Below, piece after piece: positions 1 to 9,954 of a stretch of DNA of 64,000 bases. The translations under genes and the position numbers were made by a program. The stretch comes from Mycoplasmopsis agassizii (GTDB taxonomy: Bacteria; Bacillota_I; Bacilli_A; Mycoplasmatales; Metamycoplasmataceae). How positions within the stretch are numbered: position 1 is the first letter of the stretch; each line of letters starts with the position of its first letter. Below the pieces are notes generated by a model. It did not search any database, was not told where the DNA came from, and saw only the letters and a program-made list of their open reading frames with translations. The DNA lies in assembly GCF_002276225.1 (NCBI RefSeq), contig NZ_NQNY01000002.1, positions 1 to 64,000 on the forward strand, read 5' to 3'.

Positions 1-473
1 ATAGGAAGATGATATTTGTTCTTGAATTTTGAAAAATATGATCTTCTTCTTCACCATCTGTTTTTGTAAGAAGATCTAAATCTCCCTTCTGGAGTTAGTA
101 TTCAAGTTCCACTATTTATTCAATAATAAACTGTTCTTCAGTGGGGTACTAAAACATTTGGGTGTTTTTGCTTTATCACTTCTATCGTTACTCTAACACC
201 ATGATAATGTCTTTCAAAAAGTTTAAAAAATAATTTTTCAAATTCACTGTAATCAGCTTTATAAAGTTGTGCTCTAACAAATTTTCTTTCTTGACTCATT
301 TTTACAGCGCTGAAATAATCGTAACCATTTTCAGTTGAATTTCTTTTGAGTTCACGAAAAATTGTCGATTCAGCCCAGCTTATTGTTTTTGAAATTTCAG
401 TAATGTTTTTACCTTCTTTTCAAAGTTTGTTGATTAAAAATCTTTCATTTTCAGTTAAATGTTTAAATGTCAT
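1..473 (-). CDS. IS30-family transposase, N-terminal part (runs off left edge)
   Basis: The minus strand is open from the ATG at 473 to the window edge, about 157 residues, reading TGA as Trp. The first 60 residues carry an HTH of the IS30 type: LTENERFLINKLWKEGKNI, then ISKTISWAESTIFREL and RNS. This domain binds the element ends; the DDE catalytic domain lies outside the window. No stop interrupts the visible part, so the copy may be intact. The left end and target duplication cannot be seen; the right end of the element should lie between about 480 and 660. Confidence 0.8.
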
Positions 474-503
474 ATTGTTAATATTATAAAAAATATTTAT
501 TAA

Positions 504-662
504 ATCCTTTTCCTTGCAATTAGGATTTCAATCTACCTAAAGTTTGATTCTCTAATTATTTTGCTTGACAAAATAATTGGACCTGACAAGGAAACTTTTT
601 CTAATCAGATTTCTGATTATATGAATGCATATTCAGGTTGAGCTAAAATTAAAATAAATTAA
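504..662 (+). pseudogene. possible 3' remnant of an unknown gene next to the IS
   Basis: An open frame with no start codon of its own ends at the TAA at 660-662 and encodes ...IIGPDKETFSNQISDY, MNAYSGWAKIKIN; it contains one TGA-Trp. The composition looks protein-like, and it stands against the IS30 element, so it may be the tail of a gene cut by the insertion. It is short, I do not recognise it, and it could be chance. Confidence 0.3.
554..578. repeat. perfect 10-bp inverted repeat beside the IS30 copy
   Basis: AATTATTTTG, five spacer bases, then CAAAATAATT. It lies 80 bp upstream of the transposase start, where the right end of the element or its target would be expected. It is not followed by a T-run, so it is not a normal terminator. 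Confidence 0.5.
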
Positions 663-725
663 GTTGTAAGGTTTTATAAATATGATGTTTGTAAAAACTA
701 ATAATTCACTTTAAAAAGTGAATCA

Positions 726-757
726 AAAATCTGGAGCAATTTTTAGTTCCAGATTTT
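726..757 (-). terminator. hairpin after the potassium channel gene
   Basis: AAAATCTGGA and TCCAGATTTT form a 10-bp stem around a 12-nt loop just past the channel stop codon. A second small hairpin (ATTCACTT/AAGTGAAT) lies at about 703-723. Confidence 0.65.
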
Positions 758-759
758 AA

Positions 760-1878
760 TTAAACATTTTTAGAATTATTTTCAAGATCATCTATTTTTG
801 ATCTTAAGTATTTAATTTCATCCATCATTTGTCTTTGTAACTTTAAAGATTCTTCTTCAAAATTTATTTCTACTTTAGATTCTTTTTCAAGTTGTTTTTC
901 TTTAAAATCAATTTCATGAAGTTTTTCTTCTGTTAAGAAAAACTTTTTAAATTGAAAGATTTTCTTTTGAATAAAACCTGCTGTTTTCTTAGAATTAGTT
1001 TTAGTTATTTTCTTTTCAACACTTAATAAAAATGATGAAGCAATGATACCACTAGGGATAGCAAATAAAGCAATTCCAATAATTGACATAACAATAACAA
1101 TTGCTCTTCCTAAAGCTGTAACAGGTGTAATATCACCATAACCGATTGTCACCATCGAAATAGTGACAAAATAAACTGAATCTCAATAAGTTTTTAAATT
1201 ATTATTATCCACTCTTTCGGCATTTAAGATAATGGCTGCAAAAATCAAGATTAAGGCAATTATCGTAATGAAAACATAAAGCAGCGTTTTTCATTGTTTG
1301 GCAAAAACTCTAATCAGTAATTTAAATGGTCCAAAAATAGCCAATAACATCATAATGCGACCTAATCTAAAAAAGATTAGTGATTTTAGGGTCATTAAAC
1401 TAATAGGTGTCTCAATTTTATTACCCTTAATAATTTCAGGAATATTAGGTAAAATTCCAAAAACCCACAAGCTAGGTAACAAAGAAAGAATAATAACAAT
1501 CCCAGGGAAACTAAGAGGAAAGAGAAAGGCTCCTATTTGTTTAGAACCAGACCTTAAGGGGTAAGTAATAGCTCAAAGAATTAAATCAATAAGTAAATAA
1601 AATGCCATGGCAATATCGACAATTGCGACAATAATTACTGAAGCAGGTGAATTAGAAACTTCTAAACTAGTATTAACAAATGATCATATAATTAAACCCA
1701 ATAAAGCATATGTGTAAAAACGCCTTAAGATATCATGAATAGGTTTTAGATTTGAAGGAAAGATCTTTCTTAAATTATTTGTACAAATATAATTAATAAT
1801 AACTAGTAAGTTTTTACGCTTATTATTGAAATCATCAAGATTAACACCAGGAATAAAATTCTTTTTATCTTTAATCAT
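760..1878 (-). CDS. voltage-gated-type potassium channel subunit
   Basis: A 372-residue membrane protein read through several TGA-Trp codons. The K+ selectivity filter VTIGYGD is at about residues 243-249, between the last two membrane helices. Upstream lie four hydrophobic helices, and a segment around FFRLGRIMML...FKLLIRVF has basic residues at roughly every third place, like a voltage-sensor S4. The C-terminus is a charged, coiled-coil-like tail of about 100 residues. It probably assembles as a tetramer in the membrane and carries K+. The ATG at 1878 gives a cytoplasmic N-terminus. The next gene, tsaE, diverges from it 45 bp away. Confidence 0.88.
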
Positions 1879-1922
1879 AGTTATTATATTTTATATAATA
1901 AAATCCAATTGAGTTTAATATT

Positions 1923-2318
1923 ATGAAATTAGTTAGTGAGTTTAAAGTTAAAGATAAAAAGGAATTAGAAGTAAATCTAAAGCCATTTTTAAATTTATTT
2001 TTGCATAAAAAAATTTCCTTAGAAGGAAATTTAGGTGCTGGGAAAACTACTTTTGTGCAGGTTTTTGCAAAAATTTTAAATATCAAAGAAGTAATTACAA
2101 GCCCTACTTTTAATATCATGAAAACATATGAAAATTTAGTTCATATGGATGTTTATAACCATCAAGGAGATCTTGATTTTTATGAAGATTATTTTGATAA
2201 TAATACAGTTTTAATTGAATGAGGTTCAAGGGTTAAAAATTATATTAATTTTGATTTTGTAATTTATATAAATAAAGGAAATGATTTTTATAATTACAAA
2301 ATTATGCAAGTAAATTAG
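1923..2318 (+). CDS. tsaE: tRNA t6A biosynthesis ATPase TsaE
   Basis: A 131-residue protein with a Walker A loop, GNLGAGKTT, at residues 35-43 and a SPTF motif (about residue 59), both typical of TsaE/YjeE. One TGA-Trp (EWGSR) follows the acidic/Walker B part. TsaE works with TsaB and TsaD to put threonylcarbamoyl on A37 of ANN-decoding tRNAs. Here it faces tsaB convergently and tsaD is the next plus-strand gene, so three subunits of the complex cluster together. There is no clear Shine-Dalgarno before the ATG. Confidence 0.9.
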
Positions 2319-2852
2319 CTATCATTTGGCTTTACCAATTTGAGGATCTTTTAAATAAATTTCTTTGATATTTGAGTTATCTTTTTCAAGTATAAATTTT
2401 TCTTTATATTTAGAAAAATTATTAATGATTTTATCATAATTAAATTCAGGAAAATGTTCTATATTTTCGCTACCTATTTTTATTTCTGAATCATTAATAT
2501 TTTTTTTATAAAAATATTTATTACCTTTAGCATCAATTAGTAATTGTTCACCATCTAAAAAAATAAAACTATCTGATGTAAAAATTTTGAAATCATGAAA
2601 AAGAGAAAAAGTTTGAAAGTAAATCAAAGCAATTCTGACACCTGTAAAAAGTCCTGGACCTTTAGCAATATATAATTCTTTTAGATCACTTATTTTAAAA
2701 TTAAATTCATTTAAAATACTTTTAAAACTTTGATCTAAGGTTTCAACTTTTTGTTTTAAATTTTTAAAATGTATTTTTTTAATTAATTTATATGATGAAT
2801 CAAAAAATGCAATTAATAAATCTTTATTTGTTGTATCAACTAGTAAAATCAT
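2319..2852 (-). CDS. tsaB: tRNA t6A biosynthesis protein TsaB
   Basis: A 177-residue protein of the ASKHA fold: MILLVDTTNKDLLIAFF at the N-terminus and the AKGPGLFTGVRI motif near residue 65, as in TsaB/YeaZ. It is shorter than E. coli TsaB (about 230), as in other small genomes. It is the scaffold partner of TsaD. The codon before the end is TGA (Trp) and the true stop is TAG at 2319-2321, so its stop touches the tsaE stop at 2316-2318 with no gap. Confidence 0.87.
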
Positions 2853-2950
2853 GTTATCCTTAAATTAAAATATATTATTTTATTCTATTCTAATTTATGC
2901 AATATAATTATTTTTAATTAAAATTAAATCACCGTAAAATAGGGGCTTTT

Positions 2951-3874
2951 ATGATCATTTTAGCATTTGAAACCAGTCATGATGATACTTCAATTAGTGT
3001 AGTAGAAATTAATAATGACAAAAAAATAATTCATGTTTTAGAAACATTATCTCAAGCAGATTTTTTTAAAAATTATGGTGGCACAATTCCTGAATTAGCT
3101 TCAAGATTACATAAAGATAATATTTTAAAAGTTTTATATTTAGTTAAAAATAAATTTGATTTATCAAAAATTGATTATGTTGCATATACAGAAAAACCAG
3201 GATTAATTGGGACACTACATATTGGTTTTTTAGTTGCTAGTGCATGTTCTTTATTTTTAGAAAAACCTTTAATTCCAGTTAACCATCTTGACGGTCATTT
3301 TTTCTCTGCTGAATTTAATAAAGATTATCAATATCCCGTTTTAGGGTTAGTTTTAAGTGGAGGTCATTCGCAATTTATTTTTGCAAAAAATGATCATCAA
3401 TTAGAAATAATTGGTCATAGTCTTGATGATGCAATTGGTGAGCTTTTTGACAAGATTTCTAACAAGGCAAAATTAGGTTTTCCAGGTGGTCCTTTAATTG
3501 ACAAATTATGTAAAACTAAAGAATATAATCAAATCAAATTAAACAAGGTTAAAACTGAAAATGAATACGACCTTTCTTTCAGCGGAATCAAATCACAAGT
3601 AATTAATTTAATAGATAAAAACGAATATTCCATAACTGACTTAATTTGTTCAATGCAAGCACATGCTTTCATGCAAGTTTTAGAAAAAACTAAAAAAATA
3701 ATTACTGAATTTAAACCTAAAACTTTAATTATAGGTGGTGGTGTTTCTGCTAATTCTTTTCTAAGAAAAGAGATTACAAAATTACACCCTAATGTAATTA
3801 TTCCTGAAATTAGATTAGCAACTGATAATGCAGCGATGATAGCTTTAGCAGCAAGTAAAAAAGTAAATCGTTAA
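2951..3874 (+). CDS. tsaD: tRNA N6-threonylcarbamoyladenosine transferase TsaD
   Basis: A 307-residue catalytic subunit of t6A synthesis. It shows FETSHDDTS at the N-terminus and NHLDGH, whose His112 and His116 bind the metal, as well as LSGGHSQ, the DDAIGELFDK segment, GGGVSAN and a C-terminal ATDNAAM. These are the standard Kae1/TsaD motifs. It is slightly shorter than the usual 340 residues but complete. The start ATG follows AGGGGC. It diverges from tsaB across 98 bp that must hold both promoters. Confidence 0.93.
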   Translation: MIILAFETSHDDTSISVVEINNDKKIIHVLETLSQADFFKNYGGTIPELASRLHKDNILKVLYLVKNKFDLSKIDYVAYTEKPGLIGTLHIGFLVASACSLFLEKPLIPVNHLDGHFFSAEFNKDYQYPVLGLVLSGGHSQFIFAKNDHQLEIIGHSLDDAIGELFDKISNKAKLGFPGGPLIDKLCKTKEYNQIKLNKVKTENEYDLSFSGIKSQVINLIDKNEYSITDLICSMQAHAFMQVLEKTKKIITEFKPKTLIIGGGVSANSFLRKEITKLHPNVIIPEIRLATDNAAMIALAASKKVNR

Positions 3875-3909
3875 AATATCTCAAATTTATTATAAAATAC
3901 TATTTACTT

Positions 3910-4776
3910 ATGAAAAAATCATTAATTCTTATACCCTTAACTATTGCTCCAGTTGCAGTTGCTGTAACTGCCATTTCATGTGGAGGTGGTGGACCACAAC
4001 CTGATTTAGGTAGCAATAAATTAAATGCTGCTCAAATCAATGTGATGACTTTAGAAGCAAGTAAAACCTACATAGTTGCAACTGAAAGTCAATCGCAAAA
4101 TTTAGCTGCCTTTGTTGAAACATTAAAAGCTCGTGAAAATATCACATTAAAAGAAAGAGTTACTAACTTTTTAAACGCTTTACAAGTAGTTGATAAAGAA
4201 AAATTTGCACGTTTTACTGTTACAAAAATAGACGCTAGTGCTTATACAAATTCAAGTAGTGAATGAAACCTAACGGTTGAAAATACAACAACTGCTAAAG
4301 TTTCTTTAGAAGCAACCCTAGAAGGTCAGGCTCGTGCCTTCACAGTTTATTTAGCAGGTTTTAGCGCAACTGAAACAACTACACCTAATGTTAATAAAAC
4401 ACAGCAAGAAGCTGGTGTTAATTTAGCAAACACAATTGCTAAAACTAACTACACAATTAAAGATCGTAATCAAACAACTTATACAACAGCCAGATCATAT
4501 GCAGAATATCTTGCTAACTTTTTTGTCGGGGCGACTGCATTAAGTGCTGAACAACAGCAAAGTAAAATAGTTGATATTTTAAAATTACCTGGAGTTAATT
4601 TTGATCAAGCAACCCTTGATAAGATTAGTTTTGTTGATCCTTATTTAAGCGAAAAAGCAAATGATGAAAAATACATCAGAGTAGTGCAACAAGACAATAA
4701 AATAGCTATTTATACTGCTTTTAGATACGATAAAAGTACAACCTTAGTTACTCAATTTAATTTCACAGTTGAATAA
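3910..4776 (+). CDS. surface prolipoprotein of unknown function
   Basis: A 288-residue product with a lipoprotein signal peptide: Lys-rich start, hydrophobic run and lipobox AISC with the lipidated Cys24, followed by a Gly-rich stretch. The mature part is soluble, rich in Thr, Ala and Asn, without a motif I know. The ATG has no Shine-Dalgarno and sits about 10 nt after a TATAAAAT box, so the transcript may be leaderless. One TGA-Trp occurs at about residue 119. Confidence 0.8.
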
Positions 4777-4780
4777 AAAA

Positions 4781-4811
4781 CCTTTTGCTAATTTGCAAAA
4801 GGCATTTTTTT
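4781..4811 (+). terminator. terminator after the lipoprotein gene
   Basis: CCTTTTGC/GCAAAAGG stem followed by a T-run at 4805-4811, five bases after the stop. It also lies just before the msrB stop codon, so it may serve both genes. Confidence 0.8.
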
Positions 4812-4821
4812 ACTCTTAAAA

Positions 4822-5256
4822 TTATTTTTCAAACAGTTTTTTATATTCACCATAACCTTGTTCTTCAAGTTCTTCATAAGGGATAAACTTTAAAGAAGCA
4901 GAGTTAATGCAATATCTAAGCCCACCTTTATCACGAGGGCCATCATTAAAAACGTGTCCTAGATGTGAATCAGCGTTTTTACTTCTTACTTCAACACGGC
5001 GCATTCCATGACTAAAGTCTTGCACTTCGACAATTTCACTTACAGGTTTAGTAAACGCAGGTCAGCCACAACCTGAATTGTATTTATCTAGTGAAGAAAA
5101 TAAAACTGATCCATCAACTATGTCAACATAAATACCTTTTTCAAAGTGTTCATCATATTCATTAGTAAAAGGTCTTTCAGTTGCATTTTCTTGTGTTACT
5201 GCATATTGAATATCGCTAAGGCGTTTTTTTAATTCTTCTTTTGAAGGTTTTTTCAT
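4822..5256 (-). CDS. msrB: peptide-methionine (R)-S-oxide reductase MsrB
   Basis: A 144-residue protein with [18 protein letters not shown] and the catalytic-Cys motif [11 protein letters not shown], all hallmarks of MsrB. It repairs oxidised methionine, reducing the R-sulfoxide with thioredoxin. The two CxxC pairs that bind structural zinc in many MsrB proteins are absent; the place of the second pair reads VDIVDG. The start ATG is preceded by AAGGAG. It stands alone, convergent with the lipoprotein gene. Confidence 0.92.
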
Positions 5257-5357
5257 AAATAATTCTCCTTAGTTATATTCTATAACTTATTAAGCATTTT
5301 TACTTTAAATAAGCCTTAAAAGGGCTAATTATTTTTATTAGACTATTTAGATTTTTA

Positions 5358-5366
5358 TGCTAAAAT
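5358..5366 (+). promoter_or_regulatory. extended -10 promoter for rpmB
   Basis: TGCTAAAAT, an extended -10 box, lies 54 bp before the rpmB start; no good -35 is needed with such a box. Confidence 0.4.
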
Positions 5367-5419
5367 GAAAAAACAAATCGTTTTTTAGATTATTCAACAA
5401 AATTGATGAAAGGAATCAC

Positions 5420-5611
5420 ATGCCAGGAAAAGATCAATTAACAGGTCAAAAAGCTCAATTTGGAAACCGTCGTTCACATGCCTTAAATGCTACAAGAAGA
5501 CGTTTTGACCTTAATTTACGCTATGTCACTTTGGAACAAAATGGGCAAAAAGTTAGACTACGTGTAACTGCTAAAACAGCCAGAACTTTAAGAAAAAAAG
5601 GGTTGATTTAA
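5420..5611 (+). CDS. rpmB: 50S ribosomal protein L28
   Basis: A 63-residue basic protein. The N-terminal GKDQLTGQKAQFGNRRSHA, the NATRRRFDLNL stretch and the C-terminal AKTARTLRKKGLI are the L28 pattern. It is a component of the large ribosomal subunit. It is a single-gene unit with its own promoter, a Shine-Dalgarno (AAAGGAA) and a strong terminator. Confidence 0.95.
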   Translation: MPGKDQLTGQKAQFGNRRSHALNATRRRFDLNLRYVTLEQNGQKVRLRVTAKTARTLRKKGLI

Positions 5612-5620
5612 TTAATTAAA

Positions 5621-5656
5621 ATATGAAGACAAGAGAAAATGTCTTCATATTTTTTT
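5621..5656. terminator. bidirectional terminator between rpmB and rpe
   Basis: An 11-bp stem ATATGAAGACA/TGTCTTCATAT with a T-run on the plus side; its other side overlaps the end of the convergent rpe gene. Confidence 0.85.
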
Positions 5657-6323
5657 AGTCTTTTTTCAGCATTTCAGCGATAGTTTCAATTTTTAAATTA
5701 TTAATTAAATATGAGCCACTAACTGCAGCATCAACACCTGCTGCAAATGCTTTTTTAACGGTGATATTATTAATGCCACCATCAATTTGAATTTTAATTT
5801 TAGGGGTTTCTTCTTCAAGCATCATTAGTCTTAGTTCTTTGACTTTATCTAATGATGAATCGATAAATTCTTGGCCACCTTTACCAGGCTCGACTGACAT
5901 AATTAAAACTAATGATAAATATTTTAAGTAAGGTCTTAAAATTTCAATATTAGTATTTGGTTTAACACTTAAACCAAATTTGGCAGTATGTTTATACTTT
6001 TCAAAAATGGCTAAAACATCATCAGGATTTGCAAACGATTCAATGTGCATCGTTATAAAGTCAGTTCATGCTAATAAAGGGTCAATTCAGTTTTGAGGGT
6101 CTTTAACCATCAAATGAACATCAGCAATATGTTCATCAGTCCTTTTTCTTAAGTTAATAAATTCTTCGATTGAAATGGCAGTATTTGGTACAAATTCGCC
6201 ATCCATCATGTCATAATGAATTCATTTAATTCCGAAATTTAATAAGTTTAAAATCACCATACGGCGATCTTCTGGTTTAACATTTAAAATGCTAGGGGTT
6301 ATCAAGCGATCTTTTTTTCACAT
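5655..6323 (-). CDS. rpe: ribulose-phosphate 3-epimerase
   Basis: A 222-residue TIM-barrel enzyme. It interconverts ribulose-5-P and xylulose-5-P in the pentose phosphate pathway. Visible motifs are ITPSILN, the metal-site HYDMMDGEFVPN, ADVHLMV, the MSVEPGKGGQ phosphate loop and IQIDGGIN. Three TGA-Trp codons are present near the N-terminal half. The N-terminus is MWKKDRL, whose second codon is TGA, so a standard-code reading would miss the start. It stands alone. Confidence 0.93.
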
Positions 6324-6489
6324 ACCTTAATTATAAGAAAAAATAGTTATCTTTAAGTTTTATTTTTAAAATGTCTGCTTTTTCCCCAAAAATGTGAAAT
6401 TTAAGAGGTAATTTAAAAAATATTTTTTTCAAAGCAAATTAATGTCTATAATTTAAAAAACTAAAAATTTTTAAATAGAAAAGAGCAAC

Positions 6490-7638
6490 ATGAAAAAATT
6501 CCCTCCACGCACTCATTTAAACATTCATTCAGATACTTTAGAACAAAATTATTGAAATCTTGATTCTATTTTTGATGACGGATCAACACTTTATCATGGT
6601 GGTAAAAATAAAAGCCCACATTTAACTTGAGATAAAGTTAAAGGTGCTAAATCATATGTCGTTAAAATCACTGACTATGAAGCAGCAAACTTAATTGGAA
6701 CACCATTTATTCATTGAGTAGTTGCTAATTTAGAAACTAACGAACTTGAATTTGATGCTGCAAGTAGAAGCGATTTACATCAAGGATATAACTCATTTTC
6801 ATCGCCATCCTTAATGCATATTAGTGACCGTAATTTAGCAAAAGCCAATGCTTTAGCTAATGCTACTTATGTTGGGCCAAATGCTAGTGATACAAGCCAC
6901 AATTATGAAATTATTGTTTATGCAATTAAGGATAAAACACTTGATTTACCTAAACCATTTTATTGAGCAGATTTACATCAAGCAATGGAAAATAAAGTTG
7001 TTGCTTGAGATAGTATTAGCGTTAAATTAAGACATCCTTCAGATAATGTTAACCACCTTTATAAAGATTTATTTAAGGATCGAAGTAATTTAAAATACAT
7101 CAACATTATTTCCAATAATGTCGATAAAAAGGGGTTTTTAGACTCACAATATGCTTATAGCCCTTATGCTCCCAACCCCAATTTAGACTGAACTCATGTT
7201 GAAGGAGCTAATTATTATTCACTAATTATGCTAGATAATGAATCTAGACATTCAACTGGTGGATTACCTTTTATCCATTGATTAGTTGCTAATATTAATG
7301 TCAATTCTTTAGAGGCGAATGCAACAGCAACAAATAAGGAAATCCTGCACGGAGATACATCAGCTTCAAGAGAATATGAAAGTAAATATTTAATTAATAA
7401 TGAAGCATTTATGGCTCCTTTTATTCCAGATAAATTTTTACTAGATGGTGCTGCAACACGTTATTTAGGACCTAATCCTCAAGATGCTGAACACCGTTAT
7501 ACAGTGATCATTTATGCACATGAAAATAAATTAAATTTAATCAAAGGGTTTAAATTAGGAAGTATGTCAAGAGCACTGCATGGTAATGTTTTGGGTGAAG
7601 GTATTTTCGAATTTAAAGTGAAAAAACAAGTTAAATAA
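6490..7638 (+). CDS. tandem PEBP/YbhB-like protein
   Basis: A 382-residue cytoplasmic protein built from two copies of the phosphatidylethanolamine-binding-protein fold. Each copy has a central strand ending in PFIHW(V/L)VANL/I and, later, a YxVIxYA strand; copy 1 covers about residues 1-190, copy 2 about 195-382. Bacterial PEBPs are usually single-domain, 150-200 residues, and of poorly defined role (ligand or kinase-inhibitor type). The canonical DPDAP ligand loop is not conserved. There is no signal peptide. It is a single gene with its own terminator. Confidence 0.75.
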
Positions 7639-7644
7639 ACTTTG

Positions 7645-7672
7645 ATAAGCAACTAGAAAGTTGCTTATTTTT
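7645..7672 (+). terminator. terminator after the tandem PEBP gene
   Basis: AAGCAACT/AGTTGCTT stem with a four-base loop, followed by ATTTTTATTT. Confidence 0.8.
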
Positions 7673-7802
7673 ATTTTAATTTTAAAAAAATCCATGAAAA
7701 ATACTAAATCTTATTAGTTAAAACTAATCAAAAATTTTAGGTGCAAAATCCTTAATTTGAATTTAAAAAAAATCAATTTCAGCGTGTATGATATTAATTA
7801 AT

Positions 7803-8564
7803 ATGGCTTGAAATAGGGATGAAAAACTATCAACAAAAGACTATCTGATTTATAAACACAGTTTTTTGGATAAGGAAATTAAAGTGGAAATAGAATACAC
7901 AGATAATAAACATACAAGAATGAGAATCAAAGATCAAAAACTTGTTTTAGTTGCTGGTAAAAGAACTAGTTTTAAGAAATTGCTTGAATTTTCAGATTCT
8001 AAAATATGGTGGATGGTATTTCACCTAGATGATAAAAAAAAGAGTGAAATAATCCACTTGGATGAAAATTACTTTTATTTTTTAGGTAAAAAAGTTACAT
8101 ATCGTTTTTTTGGAACAGCATTATTTTTTAACTTCAACAACGTGCCTTATGTAAAGCAAGTTAATAAGGCTTCAACTATTTACGATAATCTTGTGAAAAT
8201 TATTAAGCAAATGTTTGTAGATTATTTAGAAGTTAGACAAAGACATTGAGAAGCAATTATGAATGTACCCCCTCATAGCATAGAGGTGCGTGAAAAAACT
8301 ACTAATTGGGCGAATCATTGAGGTAGCATGAATAGAGTAATTTATTCGTTTGCTTCTTGTCCACATGAAGAATATATATTGGATTATTTAATTGTTCATG
8401 AATTGACACATCATTTTCATCATAATCACGGCAAGGGTTTCAAGGAACACATTGCAAAATACATCCCAGATTGAAAAATAAGAAGAAAAAACATGAATCT
8501 AAGAATTTATGCTGATGAAAACAAAAGATTATTTGCAAAAACAAAACAAAAGAAAACCATCTAG
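7803..8564 (+). CDS. YgjP-like zinc metallopeptidase domain protein
   Basis: A 253-residue protein with the zincin motif HELTHHFHHNHGKGF near residues 200-214, followed by a third ligand region, as in the YgjP/DUF45 (M48-like) family. An upstream RxxxxR(I/M)K-type start matches that family. The family is thought to act as intracellular metal-dependent hydrolases, some encoded next to restriction systems; no such neighbours exist here. I start at the ATG at 7803, which lies about 10 nt after a TATGAT box without a Shine-Dalgarno. It mixes TGG and TGA Trp codons, unlike most neighbours. Confidence 0.8.
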
Positions 8565-8590
8565 TTTATGTACTAGATGGTATTTTTCTA
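8556..8590. terminator. shared terminator between the metallopeptidase and nitroreductase genes
   Basis: A 10-bp stem ACCATCTAGT/ACTAGATGGT with a T-rich 3' side. Both convergent stop codons lie within it. Confidence 0.8.
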
Positions 8591-9336
8591 TTTTTGTCTT
8601 TATCAGGGTCATAGATATTTCTTAAATACTCTTGATAAATTGCTGTAGGATCAACTGTGTAATATTTTGCAATATGTCCAACTCAATCTTGAGTTTTACC
8701 TTGACTTTCTCAGAATTTTTTTTCTTCTTCATTAAATTCTTCGACTTCTTTTTCAACTTTTTCAAGGCTATAACCATTTCAATAAACACGATTTAACCGT
8801 GGTCTATGAATCGCAGGTTCTTTATTTTTACCTATTGCAATCGCAATAACTGGAAACAGATTTTTTGGTAGATTAAATCTTTCTTGAAGTAATCAAGGAA
8901 AATCAAAATGGCGAATCCCTCCTAAAAAGACAGTCCCATAACCTAAAGATTCAGCAGCAATTACGGCATTTTGAGCCATGATAAAAGCATCCCCCCATGA
9001 ATTTAATAAATTATCTAATGTATTAAATTCGGGTTTTGTACCGATCATTTGTGCTGCTTTACGACCTCTATTAATATCGGCAAAGAAAACTATTAAGGCT
9101 GAAGAAGTTAAATAGTGTTCTTGAGTAGGGTTATCAATACGGCGATACATTTCTTCTTTTATATCTTGATTAGTGATGATGATTGCTGTAGCATCGAACT
9201 TATTTGCTGAAGTTGGTGCTGCATTCATTGCCTGACTAATTAATTCCATATCTTCTTCATTGATAGGTTCATAAGTCATTGAACGTTGACTGTGACGATT
9301 AATTAAATAGTCAATTACGTTATTATTTTTTGGCAT
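8566..9336 (-). CDS. nitroreductase-family flavoprotein
   Basis: A 256-residue protein. The N-terminal NRHSQRSMTYEPI, SAMNAAPTSANKFDA-like stretch, and the middle WGDAFIMAQNAVIAAESLGYGTVFLGGIR are typical of the FMN-dependent NfsA/FRP type nitroreductases, which reduce nitro or quinone compounds with NAD(P)H. The C-terminal half has a run of aromatic residues and many TGA-Trp codons. The start is the ATG at 9336, because AAAGGAGT stands just before it; an upstream in-frame ATG at 9369 lacks this. Convergent with the metallopeptidase gene. Confidence 0.88.
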
Positions 9337-9495
9337 AGTTACTCCTTTTATAATTATGATTAAACGCAATACGGCGTTATTTCTATTTTATAGAAACAAA
9401 CGACCTTTTTAAAGATAAAAAAGCAATATTTGAATTTTATTATTTAAAAAATATTTTTTATGTCATTATATGTAGTTATTTAAATTTTTACCGTT

Positions 9496-9954
9496 TTAGT
9501 CATTAAAACTAAAAGCGAAACTTTTACTTTTAACCTTACTATTAAATAAATAAGCACTTAAAGTCTTGTCAGTAAGTTTTTGAATCTTAACATCAATATC
9601 ATTAGCAAATTGGCGTGCACTAATTCCTAAATTAGTGTGCAATAGAAAATGGTTAAGTCTTCCTGATGGAGTTGAATTTAAGTTATTCCTTAGAATAAAC
9701 TGTTCAACTGAATTAGCAGCTGAACTGATTTTTAATGCATTAGTTTTTAAAGATGCTTCTTCATAAATTTTAAAAGTTGTGTCATTCATATCGCTTTCCT
9801 TTAAGTCTTGGTTGCTATCGGTAGATGAGCCACCATTTGAACCAGATGTGTCTTGTTTTGTTTGATTAGTACTTGTCGAGCAAGCTACTAAAGTAGTAAC
9901 TGCCGCTAAGCTTGTGATTGTTAGTGAAAATGCAATGCGTGATTTTATAGTCAT
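9496..9954 (-). CDS. short prolipoprotein of unknown function
   Basis: A 152-residue product with a signal peptide and lipobox LVAC (Cys25), then a Ser/Thr/Asn/Gly-rich spacer to about residue 55 and a compact helical part. I see no family. The mature domain is small for this kind of lipoprotein, so it may be a shortened copy of a larger one. No TGA-Trp is used. Confidence 0.7.
   Translation of the reverse strand: MTIKSRIAFSLTITSLAAVTTLVACSTSTNQTKQDTSGSNGGSSTDSNQDLKESDMNDTTFKIYEEASLKTNALKISSAANSVEQFILRNNLNSTPSGRLNHFLLHTNLGISARQFANDIDVKIQKLTDKTLSAYLFNSKVKSKSFAFSFND

Noticed and set aside
1298-1564. Plus-strand open frame across the potassium channel gene
   Set aside because: It is the antisense shadow of the channel; the minus strand carries the selectivity filter and membrane helices.
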